From: Chitinophaga sp. E66
GTDB taxonomy: Bacteria; Bacteroidota; Bacteroidia; Chitinophagales; Chitinophagaceae
Length of the DNA: 64,000 nucleotides
NCBI GenBank assembly: GCA_019285755.1
Contig: CP079103.1
Span: 4,807,001 to 4,871,000, forward strand
Reading direction: 5' to 3'
The first letter of the stretch is position 1. Every line of letters starts with the position of its first letter. Under the pieces are notes generated by a model. It ran no database searches, had not been told where the DNA came from, and saw only the letters and a list, made by a program, of their open reading frames with translations. The translations under genes were made by a program, and so were the position numbers. This document shows, piece by piece, positions 21,294 through 29,672 of this stretch.

Positions 21294-22033
21294 TTAAATG
21301 TTTGTACCGCCATCTACGGTAAATCCCGCCCCGGTAATGAAAGCACTTTCCGGTCCTGCGAGGAAGGCCACCATCGCGGCAATGTCTTCCGGTTTGCCGA
21401 ATGTGCCCAATGCCGTAATGGAGCGCTGGTAGTCGGCCCCGGTCCATCGGCCGGGTTCATATCTGTATCGATCGGCCCGGGGTGCACGATATTCACATTG
21501 ATTTTCTTCGGTCCCAGTTCACGCGCCAATGCTTTGGTGAGCCCGGTGAGCGCTGCCTTGCTGGTGGAATAGAGCGTGCATCCGCCGAAGGTGATGCGGT
21601 CTACCAGGCAGGTGCCGATATTGATGATGCGGCCGCCTGCGGGCAGATGCGGTATGGCGGCTTTAGAAGCGGCGAATGCGGCGCGGACGTTCACGGCCAT
21701 GGTGTCGTCGAAGTCTTCGAGGGAGCATTCATCCAGGGGTTTGATATTGCCGATGCCGGCGTTGTTGACCAGGATGCTGATCCCGCCAAAATGGGCGACG
21801 GTCTGTGCTACCGCGGCTTGTACGGCGATGGGGTCTTTACTGTCGGCCGCAATGGCGAGGGCTTTTCCGCCGAGGCTGGTGATTTCTGCGGCGAGGGCTT
21901 CCGCCTTTTCCTTTGACGATTGGTAAGTAAACGCTACGTTAGCGCCTTCGGCGGCGAGTCGTTTCACGATGGCGGCGCCGATGCCCCGGCTGCCGCCGGT
22001 TATCAATACTGTTTGCTGGTGTAGATTTTTCAT
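21294..22033 (-). CDS. short-chain dehydrogenase/reductase (SDR)
   Basis: NAD(P)-dependent oxidoreductase of about 247 residues with the classical SDR marks: cofactor loop [10 protein letters not shown] (12-21), LVNNAGIGN, and the active-site YSTSKAAL. The conserved catalytic serine position, about 14 residues before the tyrosine, appears to be threonine ([10 protein letters not shown]), which is worth noting. One break near 21435; the corrected end is [10 protein letters not shown] with a stop at 21296-21294. It is divergent from an HxlR regulator with a 74-bp shared control region, a common pairing where the regulator responds to electrophiles or oxidants and controls the reductase. Confidence 0.9.
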
Positions 22034-22069
22034 AAGGCAAAACTATTTCAAACGCTTTACCTTTGCAGG

Positions 22070-22090
22070 TACTGACGCGATTGTCAAGTA
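22070..22090. promoter_or_regulatory. possible HxlR operator
   Basis: Inverted repeat TACTGAC / GTCAAGTA around GCGATT (one extra base) in the 74-bp gap between the SDR and HxlR genes. A TACCTTTG motif (22058-22065) fitting the -7 consensus lies next to it. Position suits auto- and cross-regulation; no experiment-based consensus is claimed. Confidence 0.4.
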
Positions 22091-22107
22091 CTAACATTTA
22101 AGTAAGT

Positions 22108-22455
22108 ATGCGTAAAGAGAACTCGACGAACAGCATCAATGAGTCGCGCCTGAACCTGCTTTGCGGGATGTCTCATGCATTATCTGTGATAGGAGGAAGA
22201 TGGAAGCCATCTATCCTGTTTAGCCTGACGGACGGGCGAAAGCGATACAGCGAATTGCGGAAAGACATTCCGGGCGTATCGGAGCGGATGTTGGTGGCGC
22301 AGCTGCGGGAGCTGGAGGCGGATGGACTGGTGGCGCGCACGGTTCACCCGGAGGTACCGCCGCGTGTGGAGTATGAGCTGACGGCGCTTGGAAAGTCGAC
22401 CCAGCCGATGTTGCGGGAGATATCTGCCTGGGGTGCGAAGCATCGTACTGGCTGA
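22108..22455 (+). CDS. HxlR-family winged-helix regulator
   Basis: Intact 115-residue transcription factor. HxlR hallmarks: LSVIGGRWKPSILFSLTDGR, YSELRKDIPGVSERMLVAQL (recognition helix region), and GLVARTVHPEVPPRVEYELT. Members act as dimers and often sense electrophiles through a cysteine near the N-terminus; a cysteine is present in LNLLCGMSHALS, in the usual place. Divergent from the SDR gene, which it probably controls. Confidence 0.92.
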   Translation: MRKENSTNSINESRLNLLCGMSHALSVIGGRWKPSILFSLTDGRKRYSELRKDIPGVSERMLVAQLRELEADGLVARTVHPEVPPRVEYELTALGKSTQPMLREISAWGAKHRTG

Positions 22456-22478
22456 TTTCCAGTTTTTTTCTGAATATT

Positions 22479-22509
22479 TTTGGAATTGTAGAGAAAACTC
22501 CTACCTTTG
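22479..22509 (+). promoter_or_regulatory. promoter of tRNA-Glu
   Basis: TTTG at 22479-22482, a 19-nt spacer, and TACCTTTG at 22502-22509: an exact match to the Bacteroidota housekeeping promoter (TTTG, about 19 nt, TAnnTTTG). The tRNA starts 21 bp downstream. Confidence 0.85.
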
Positions 22510-22530
22510 CCATCCCAAATCAATAACGAT

Positions 22531-22602
22531 GCCGCGTTGGTCAATCGGCTAAGACGCCTCCCTTTCACGGAGGAATGACGGGTTCGACTCCCGTACGCGG
22601 TA
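22531..22602 (+). tRNA. tRNA-Glu (UUC)
   Basis: Cloverleaf: acceptor GCCGCGT pairs with ACGCGGT (first pair G-U), anticodon stem CCTCC / GGAGG with loop CTTTCAC, giving anticodon TTC, and T-arm GACGGGTTCGACTCCCGT. The CCA end is not encoded. Followed after 10 bp by a terminator. The AT-rich block with ATPase genes starts right after it. Confidence 0.95.
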
Positions 22603-22612
22603 CAAAAAAAAA

Positions 22613-22640
22613 GGGCTGTTCAATTTGAGCAGCCCTTTTT
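22613..22640 (+). terminator. terminator after tRNA-Glu
   Basis: GGGCTGTTCAA / TTGAGCAGCCC, a long stem with one G-U pair, followed by five T. Confidence 0.9.
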
Positions 22641-22773
22641 ATTTTCCCCTAATTAAAACCACCCTATAGCTGAAATAAACCCCAACCAATATACCGCCCA
22701 CCTTTCTACATTCAACTAATACGCCACTCATTATCAATTAGTTGATGCATTTCAATTTTCGTATCTTTATGCT

Positions 22774-23088
22774 ATGCTTACTTCCGTGAAAAATAAAACA
22801 GGCCTGCTTCATCTCCTTTCAACCCATCGTGACGAAATAAAGTCTTTTGGTGTAAAGGAGTTGGGGTTGTTCGGTTTATTTAAGCGAGATTCATCTATTA
22901 GCGAGGAAAGCGATGTAGATTTGCTTGTGGAATTTGAAGTAGATAAAAAGAACTACGATAACTTCATCGACCTCGCCTTTTTCCTAGAGGACCTGTTTGG
23001 TAGAAAAGTGGAATTAGTAACACGCGAGTCACTCAGTAAACACATCGGTCCACACATACTAAAAGAAGTAGAGCATGTTAATCTCTAA
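22774..23088 (+). CDS. MNT-type minimal nucleotidyltransferase (MntA-like antitoxin)
   Basis: Intact 104-residue protein of the minimal nucleotidyltransferase family, usually the antitoxin partner that AMPylates a HEPN toxin (MntA-HepT). The acidic pair is present in ESDVDLLVEFE, and the end GRKVELVTRESLSKHIGPHI is typical. In the first motif, however, the family GSF reads GLF (LGLFGLFKRDSS), so the nucleotide-contacting serine is replaced by leucine (codon TTA). The partner gene overlaps by 14 bp but stops after 23 codons. A TATCTTTA -7-like box lies at 22762-22769. Probably an inactivated or specialised module. Confidence 0.85.
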   Translation: MLTSVKNKTGLLHLLSTHRDEIKSFGVKELGLFGLFKRDSSISEESDVDLLVEFEVDKKNYDNFIDLAFFLEDLFGRKVELVTRESLSKHIGPHILKEVEHVNL

Positions 23089-23146
23089 CCTTGAACTGCT
23101 GCGCCATATCCAAGATGAGGTAGCCTTCATAGAACAGAATAATTAA
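23075..23146 (+). pseudogene. truncated HEPN-domain (HepT-like) toxin remnant
   Basis: An ATG overlapping the end of the MNT gene opens a 23-codon frame, NLELLRHIQDEVAFIEQNN, that matches the first helix of HEPN/DUF86 proteins, then stops at 23144. The usual RX4-6H catalytic region further on was not found in any frame before 23204, where the convergent ATPase gene ends. So only the first helix seems left. Confidence 0.55.
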
Positions 23147-23154
23147 TGAATTAG

Positions 23155-23187
23155 GTGTTCCAACAAGCTCCCAATCACAGTACAAAA
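23155..23187 (+). repeat. imperfect direct repeat, left copy
   Basis: Starts GTGTTCCAACAAGCTCCCAA and matches 24666-24698 with five differences in 33 positions. The two copies flank the first DUF4143 ATPase gene. Confidence 0.65.
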
Positions 23188-23203
23188 GCACAACAAATCC
23201 CGA

Positions 23204-24561
23204 TTATTCAATCTGCTGTTGTACCAACCACTCCGAATAAGCAGGTAACTGCGTACCCAGGTAGTAAGGGAGATTCATAAGTATGTAAGGCTTTTTACCA
23301 GGAGTTATTGCTTTTTCAACAGAAAAGCTTCCCCATAGATCCTGATTGCAAAGGGATGGTCAGCGGCTTCAATAAATTGATGAAGAGACCTGAGCGATCC
23401 TGTACTTCCCGATTTAATTTCTACAGGAATTAAAAATTCCCTACAAACCAATACTAAATCGACCTCTGCATTGGATTGTAATTTCTGTCTTACCCAGAAA
23501 TGCGGTTGATTGGGAGATACGTTTTGAAGTGATATGAATTCCTGTGTTATTAAATGCGGTATCACGGCACCTTTATAGGTACTGCTTAAGTCATCCATGC
23601 CTAACATCTGCGCCTGAATAGATAAGGAATAATTTACAAGCCCCGTATCCAATATTTGAAACCGTGGCGACTTTTTCAGGTCTGCCCTGGGGGGTGGTTG
23701 TACATCCGTTGTAGGATAAATTAAGCGAATCACTTTTGCATCTTCCAATGTTCTGAATGCTTCTCCAACTTCCCGGGATTTATAAGCAGAATTTCCAAAA
23801 CCCTGAAACTTGACACGCTCATCCAGATATAACGGAGCCGTATCCATGATATGTTTAATGATTTTCCTTTCTGTATCATTAGTGGCATACTTCTCCACAT
23901 CATTTTTATAAGTACCCCATATGCTTTCATAAATTCTTGTTAGATCAGCAAGGTTACTTTTTTCAATATCGGTTTTAATAATTTCAGGCATCCCGCCAAT
24001 TATTGCATACCTGTGGAACAGGTCCATAAGAATTTGATGAGCAGCTGGTTTTACTGGAATTGTTTTAAGTTGCTGAAAAATGGATGCTCTTCCTGCAGCT
24101 AATAAATATTCCTCAAAATTCATTGGATAGAGGTATAAAAACTCAACCCTTCCAACAGGAAAGCTCTTGACCTTTTGAATAGCAAATTCTAAAAAGTGAT
24201 CCCGCACTAATGATATGTAAAAACGGTATTTCCTCATAAAAAAACGTAACAATTGAATAGCTTGAGGACTTTCCTGAATTTCATCAATAAACAGTAAGGT
24301 ATCGTCAATCTCTGACAAAGGAATATTATAGGCTAAAAAAGCGCTTCACTGATTGTCTTTACATCATTATAATCCTCAAAGTATCTCCTATCTCCCGCCT
24401 TTTCAAGATTTAATATTATAAAATTTTTGTACGCTCTTGAGAAATCCTTTACTAAAGTCGTTTTACCCACCTGCCTTGCACCTCTGATAATCAGCGGCTT
24501 ACGCGCAGCACTGTTTCGCCACTCATGAAGATATGTTTCAATTTTTTTTTTTAAAGGCCAT
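23204..24561 (-). CDS. AAA-family ATPase with DUF4143 domain
   Basis: About 452 residues. N-terminal AAA_14 ATPase: Walker A IIRGARQVGKTTLVKDFSRA, Walker B LLFIDEIQESPQA, then SFPVGRVEFLYLYPMNFEEY; C-terminal DUF4143 with a PD-(D/E)XK-like core (AEVDLVLVC and VEIKSG). Indels at A/T runs: near 24545 (one extra A), 24335, a compensating pair near 24245 and 24215, and near 23325. Corrected, the middle reads FYEEIPFLHIISAGSLLEFA and the end LPAYSEWLVQQQIE. Low-GC codon use sets it apart from the rest of the window. These ATPases are common in Bacteroidota, their function is largely unknown. Confidence 0.88.
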
Positions 24562-24665
24562 AAAATGTTATAAAATCAATCCAAATTTACGAATAAAATG
24601 TAGTAGAATAAGGCCATTTTAGCATCATTTACGTAATATCATAAGGGATACATTTCCATGAACAA

Positions 24666-24698
24666 GTGTTCCAATAAACTCCCAACCACGGTACAAAC
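24666..24698 (+). repeat. imperfect direct repeat, right copy
   Basis: Starts GTGTTCCAATAAACTCCCAA; second copy of the repeat at 23155-23187, lying just outside the start of the ATPase gene and touching the terminator of the next one. Confidence 0.65.
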
Positions 24699-24729
24699 AA
24701 AAGGGAACATTATATGTTCCCTTTTGTTT
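24695..24729 (-). terminator. terminator of the second ATPase gene
   Basis: Perfect 16-bp stem AAACAAAAGGGAACAT / ATGTTCCCTTTTGTTT around TAT, about 40 bp beyond the stop of the minus-strand gene at 24770. Confidence 0.85.
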
Positions 24730-24769
24730 TAGTTCAATTTCTTCTCCCAACCTGGTATTTCCTTTTATT

Positions 24770-25974
24770 TTAAAGCTCACTCGTTAAAAAATCTAGCAGG
24801 TTTTTTTGTATTATTCCACTATTATCCTGACCAACTATCGCGTCATTTAACGTAACTACGTATTTAGGATAGTTATCTTCGATCTTCAGCAGATTACCGA
24901 ATTCTCTGTCCGCGGTGCTTTCATCGATGATAGTAAGGCAAACCTGAACATAGATTTTGGTGCCGTTCCTATCTGCAACAAAATCTATCTCCTTATCTCC
25001 TAACTTTCCTACAAACACTTTATAGTTTTGCTGTATTAAGTACAAATACACCGCATTCTCCATAAGCTTATGAATGTCTGCACGCTGATTAAAGCCAACG
25101 ATTGCATTACGCAGACCGAGATCTTCAAAATAATACTTCTCCCCGATTTCGAAAATTTTTAACCCTCCGATTTCAGATCTTACAACTTTATGTATAAAGA
25201 ATGTGTTGCATAAAGCTCGCAGATAGTTAATAGTTAGCTGAGGGGAGATATCCACTCTTTGCGATTTCAGATACTTGCTGATATTGCTGGCAGAAAACAA
25301 ACTACCTGTATTATCTGCGAGGTAAGTGACAAGATTTTCTAAAAATGAAACATTCCGAATATTCTCCTCGCCACAACATCTTTTAATAAAATGGTAGAAT
25401 AGACATTACGCAAATACTCATATGGCAGATCGTCCTGCAATCCGATATTACTCAAAAACGGCATACCGCCATACCTTAAATATAGTACCAGCGATTCAAA
25501 TTTATTTTCAAGTTGATGAAATTGTAAAAATTCCTGGTAACTCAGACTATGGATATTAAAGACTAAATATCTGCCAGATAAATATGTAGCCAATTCACCC
25601 GATAGCATATTGGCATTACTACCCGTACAGTAAATATCACAGATACCCTTTGCAAGTAAACTGCGCAGGGTCCTTTCGAATTCCTGCACTTCCTGCACTT
25701 CATCTATAAAGAAATAATTGTTTTTGCCTTCAACGAACTTATCTTCAATATAAGCGCTTAGATCAACATGGGTTTTAATATGTATATAGTTGTCCAATTC
25801 CATATTAATGTAAACAATGTTGGCATTCTGATCTGTATTGCGGATATGTTCCATCAATTGCAGCATGACGTAGCTTTTACCAACTCTCCGCTGTCCAGTT
25901 AGCACTTTTATAACCTGCTTATTGATAAATGGAATTACCCTTTCAGTATATAATGGCCTTTGTATAAGTTTCAT
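24770..25974 (-). CDS. AAA-family ATPase with DUF4143 domain
   Basis: About 402 residues, one break near 25345. Walker A LTGQRRVGKSYVMLQLMEHI (near 28-45), Walker B NYFFIDEVQEVQEFE, and the sensor-like YCTGSNANML. The C-terminal DUF4143 part keeps the first acidic position (KEIDFVADRNG), but where the first ATPase has VEIKSG this one reads VQVCLT, so the putative nuclease core looks lost. AT-rich like its neighbour but not a close copy of it. The start codon lies inside a palindromic 25-bp repeat that is duplicated upstream, suggesting autoregulation. Confidence 0.88.
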
Positions 25975-26029
25975 GTATACCGTAAACTTTTAATAAAGAT
26001 AGTAAAGTTTCATGTATATCGTAAACTTT
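25966..26029. promoter_or_regulatory. duplicated palindromic operator-like repeat over the ATPase start
   Basis: Two 25-bp copies, 25966-25990 and 26005-26029, one difference, 39 bp apart. Each has the palindromic pattern AAGTTT-N3-GTATAY-N3-AAACTT. The inner copy contains the ATG of the ATPase; the outer copy has the same ATG-AAA-CTT, opening a seven-codon frame. A TATCTTTA box lies between them. Confidence 0.6.
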
Positions 26030-26297
26030 ATTATTTTGATTCGAGATTTTAATTTCTCAAGATTTGGCCTACAACTAAATATGAATCAAATAATTACATA
26101 CGTTGATTCCTAATGATGACCTATTTCAGTTTGACGTTTTTGTCAGGGAGTTAAAATCGATATCATAAAAGAGTTGATATTTCTTCTTTGCCTCTTTTCG
26201 TTAGTATTGATTTCTCTTCCGATCATTTTGCCGGTATCTGGAAAATGATCGAATTTGGGTAAACGCAAATCCGTTAAATCCTTCTTATCTTTTTCAG
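26030..26297. other. AT-rich intergenic stretch
   Basis: No ORF, strong hairpin or repeat was recognised. It separates the AT-rich ATPase block from the GC-richer AraC gene and presumably holds the promoters of both divergent genes. Confidence 0.5.
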
Positions 26298-27420
26298 ATG
26301 TTTCACATCACAGGCATCATCCTCTCCATATTTCTCGCTTCACTCCTTTTCACCAAGAAGGGAAAATCTGCTGCCGACCTGATTTTAGGAGGATGGCTGA
26401 TCCTGATCTCCCTGCATTTACTGGCGTATTACCTCCTGATTTCCGGGTCGTACCGGCAGTTTCCTTACCTGCTGGGCCTGGAAATCCCTATGCCGTTACT
26501 ACATGGACCATTTCTGTATGCATACGTAGCTTCCCTCACACGTCAGCATTACAAACGCATTCCATGGTGGCTGCACTTCCTGCCTGGAGCGCTCGCCTAT
26601 CTTTTATTAACTGGCTTTTACATCCTGCCTTTCGATCAAAAGATCTCGGTTTATGAAAACCATGGGGCTGGTTTTGAAAAGCTTACTTCGATTATCCGGA
26701 TGCCCATCGTACCCTCCGGGATCCTGTACTTGACCCTGGCTCTCCTGCTACTCAGAAAGCACCGGATCAATATCTCCCAGCAGTTTTCATATGCAGAGAA
26801 AATCAACCTGAACTGGTTGGCGTACCTTACCATCGGCATGGCTATTATCTGGCTGTCGGTTACTTTCGGTGGAGATGTATCGACCTTCCTTTTGGTGGAT
26901 CTCTTCGTACTGTTCATCGGTTACTTCGGCATAAAACAGGTTGGTATTTTTACGAACCAGCATACAGAAAGCACTTCAATAGATCCGCCCGCCGAACCAA
27001 TAGTACCTATCACCGCAGACGCCCACGTCAAATACAAAAAAACAGCCGTCTCCGGGGATCAAATGACGAAGATCCACGCTTCTCTCAGCCACCTCATGCA
27101 AACCGAAAACCCTTCACCCAACCGGAACTAACACTGGATGAACTAGCGGCACAACTTGAAGTGAATAGCCATACCCTGTCACAGGTGATCAATTCCCTGG
27201 AGCAAAGAAACTTCTTCGATTACATCAACGACCTCCGCGTCCAGGAGTTCAAACGGCTGGCCGCCCTCCCGGCCAATGGTCAGTTCACCCTTCTTTCGCT
27301 GGCTTTTGAGGCTGGTTTCAACTCAAAAACTTCCTTCAACCGGAATTTCAAAAGGCGACGGGCCTCTCTCCCAAGGAATACTGCCTACAGGAGAATATCC
27401 GCGCGGCAAGCCAGGAGTAG
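26298..27420 (+). CDS. AraC-family regulator with N-terminal membrane domain
   Basis: About 375 residues. Residues 1-215 form seven or so membrane segments (IIlSIFLASLLF, LILGGWLILISLHLLAYYLL, LNWLAYLTIGMAIIWLSVTF, LLVDLFVLFIGYFGI), then a linker, then an AraC helix-turn-helix pair: LTLDELAAQLEVNSHTLSQV and LSLAFEAGFNSKTSFNRNFK, ending ATGLSPKEYCLQENI. Breaks near 27108 and 27345; the true stop is at 27418-27420. The arrangement suggests a membrane-bound one-component sensor. The next gene, a DUF2306 membrane protein, follows after 106 bp on the same strand and may be its target. Confidence 0.88.
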
Positions 27421-27526
27421 CCACCAGCAAGGATCCTTCTCTTTTGGCACCAGGTAAACCCGGCCCACCTTGCCAGTTGGAACGTTTACATCCTGCCTAC
27501 ACCCTTCTTTTGCTGTCAAAAAGACG

Positions 27527-28249
27527 ATGGTCAAAAAGTTACTCTGGGGAATCATGGCAATGCTGTCGGTCGCGACCGGGCTATATCCGGTCTTCTTCTT
27601 CGTGACCGAACGGTTCGGTATCTTAAAGCTTAAACCGGATGCGCTGTTTCAGAACCTGGCCTGGCAGGCAAGCTTTTATACCCACATCACCCTGGGAGGA
27701 CTAGCCCTGCTCATCGGCTGGGTGCAGTTCAGCTCATACATCCGCAAGCGGTTCCCACAATTCCACCGGAACATCGGCAAGCTGTACGTCATAGCAGTAC
27801 TGCCGGGAGCCGCGGCAGGCCTGTACCTGGCGACCCATGCCTCGGGAGGCGCTGCGGCAGCGCTGGGGTTCATATGCCTGAGCATTGCCTGGTTTTATGC
27901 TACTGTAATGGGGTATATCACTATCCGGAAAGGGGATTTATTGCAACATGGCAACTGGATGCGGTATAGTTATGCGGCGAGTTTTGCCGCCGTGACATTA
28001 AGGTTATGGATGCCCTTCCTGCAACAATGGTCCGGAGATTTTACCACCGCCTATGATATCGTGGCGTGGCTCTGCTGGCTTCCCAATATGCTGATAGCCT
28101 GGCTATTAAGGGAAAAACGTCCCTTAGTCGTGATTCACCATCTGGCGGTACATCATCCATTCCCCTGCTCATCCTTCCGCCAGATATTAATGCTTTTGCC
28201 TTTAACGATGCCGGAAGCATCAGCGGAAGCGCGCCAGCGGACGGTATAA
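27527..28249 (+). CDS. DUF2306-family membrane protein
   Basis: About 200-240 residues with six or seven membrane helices: KKLLWGIMAMLSVATGLYPV, HITLGGLALLIGWVQFSSYI, then the family motif FPQFHRNIGKLYVIAVLPGA, GAAAALGFICLSIAWFYATV, and LLQHGNWMRYSYAASFAAVT. Start ATG 27527; an upstream extension of the frame runs into non-coding sequence. The frame as read ends at 28249, overlapping the convergent gene by 97 bp; one lost base near 28112 would give a stop at 28127 instead, which fits better. Function unknown. Confidence 0.8.
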   Translation: MVKKLLWGIMAMLSVATGLYPVFFFVTERFGILKLKPDALFQNLAWQASFYTHITLGGLALLIGWVQFSSYIRKRFPQFHRNIGKLYVIAVLPGAAAGLYLATHASGGAAAALGFICLSIAWFYATVMGYITIRKGDLLQHGNWMRYSYAASFAAVTLRLWMPFLQQWSGDFTTAYDIVAWLCWLPNMLIAWLLREKRPLVVIHHLAVHHPFPCSSFRQILMLLPLTMPEASAEARQRTV

Positions 28250-29022
28250 TACCCGTTTTCCAGGACCAGTCCGCCGAGATCCACCATATTAGCGTATGAG
28301 AGATCCAGCGAATCGATGGTTACGTCGCCCGGTCTTTCGTGGCGGACGAAATAGCTGCTCACACTATCGGACCCAACATACATCTGCTCATAATAGGGCA
28401 TGTAGATCGCATCCTGGCAAAGAGCCGTGCATGCGCTTCGCCATTGCGCTGCATGACGAGGGTTCTGATCAGGGCATTCCTGCGGGTAATGGCGGCTTTG
28501 GTTTCATCAGGAACACGCGTGCCGGGCGGTGCTGAAGGCAGATCGGGGATGACGGGGAGCTTTGACCGGTCCAGGTATTCGACGGAACCCCATATTTCTG
28601 CGAGGATCCTGGCAGATGAGGGATCGGTAACGTTCCAGACCCTGAGATACTTCGTACGGTAAAGCACCGTGTCTTTTCCTGACAACACGAACGACTGCTC
28701 CGCGCTACCTGCCTCCAGCGCATAGGAGCCAGCCAACTGCAAATCCACTACCTGCCGCTGCAACCGGTTGGCGGAGGTATTCCTGAACCACTGCCCGAAG
28801 TACTCCCCTACCCGCTCCCGTCCGTACAGGATAGAATGGTATTCCGGCATGACCACGGCCTCGGGGTCGTAGTATGTCATTATTTTTCGGGGCTTCCTGT
28901 GTTCATGGCCTCGTTGTGCCGGGCTACCGCCAGCAGGACGATTTCCTTGATTTGTTGTGACCTGGCCTCCGGCAACCCGCCGAAGCAGCCTGTCAGGCAA
29001 AAGAGAAACAGGGGATACGCAT
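28153..29022 (-). CDS. exported protein with two NTF2-like (SnoaL/DUF4440) domains
   Basis: About 290 residues. The corrected start gives a lipoprotein-like signal (MRIP-LFLFCLTGCFGG; one C lost near 29010). Two NTF2-like units follow: NEAMNTGSPEKIMTYYDPEA with MPEYHSILYGRERVGEYFGQ, and RNALIRTLVMQRNGEAHARL with MPYYEQMYVGSDSVSSYFVR. Breaks near 28885 and 28395 as well. Tandem cone-shaped domains of this type may form a pseudo-dimer. No catalytic residues could be assigned. It is convergent with the DUF2306 gene. Confidence 0.7.
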
Positions 29023-29106
29023 GGGATTGACATTTCAGGGTATATCAATCTACAAAAAAAGCGGGAAAGCATTTCTACTTTCCCCCTCATTATATTTTGC
29101 TGTTCC

Positions 29107-29556
29107 TCAGGCGTCCGGAATCTCCGGCTCTACCAGTTTGGCCAGTTTTTCAAGGGATTCCTGCCAGCCGAGATAACACATTTCTACAGGAATCATGGCA
29201 GGAATACCTTCCTGTTTAATGTTAATCTCCGTACCGGCGATCGTCTTACGTAATGATACCGTAGTGATCATTTCACCCGGCAGGTTAGGATCATCGAACT
29301 GATCGGTATATTGAAGGTATTCGTTTGGCTTGAGCGACAGGTATTTACCACCGAACGAATGGCTGTTGCCGGTAGAAAAGTTGTGAAAAGACATCTTGTA
29401 TGTGCCGCCTTCCTTTGCCGTCATTTCATGGACGGTACAAAGGAACCCGTAGGGAGGGAGCCACGAAGCAATTGCGGTTGCTTCGGTAAATGCGCGGTAT
29501 ACCTTCCCGGGAGTCGATTTAAGCATTCTGTGCAGTGAAACTGAATTGCCTGACAT
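29107..29556 (-). CDS. SRPBCC/AHSA1-domain protein
   Basis: Intact protein of about 149 residues with the Aha1/START-like fold: SLHRMLKSTPGKVYRAFTEA, ASWLPPYGFLCTVHEM, GGTYKMSFHNFSTGN, and the end helix LGWQESLEKLAKLVEPEIP. The frame is open to a GTG at 29577; the ATG at 29556 (MSGNSVSLH) is the more usual start. Such proteins bind hydrophobic ligands; the role here is unknown. It stands between the NTF2-like and hydrolase genes on the same strand. Confidence 0.88.
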   Translation of the reverse strand: MSGNSVSLHRMLKSTPGKVYRAFTEATAIASWLPPYGFLCTVHEMTAKEGGTYKMSFHNFSTGNSHSFGGKYLSLKPNEYLQYTDQFDDPNLPGEMITTVSLRKTIAGTEINIKQEGIPAMIPVEMCYLGWQESLEKLAKLVEPEIPDA

Positions 29557-29672
29557 AATATGATGTTTTTGATTCACTACAAAGATGGCGGTAATAATCG
29601 GGGTTCAAGGTGGCCACATACGACAAATAAGGGGTCAAATTGCGACTGCCGTCTTTACAGCCGTAAGTCGCG

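Noticed and set aside
22070-22090. Attachment site for the island at tRNA-Glu
   Set aside because: The inverted repeat sits between the SDR and HxlR genes, upstream of the tRNA, and better fits an operator.
22640-26297. Integrated prophage or insertion sequence next to tRNA-Glu
   Set aside because: No integrase, transposase or structural phage gene, and no repeat of the tRNA 3' end was found.
28128-28249. Extension of the DUF2306 protein to 28249 as a real domain
   Set aside because: The last 40 residues overlap the convergent gene, are low in family-like features, and one lost base gives an earlier natural stop.
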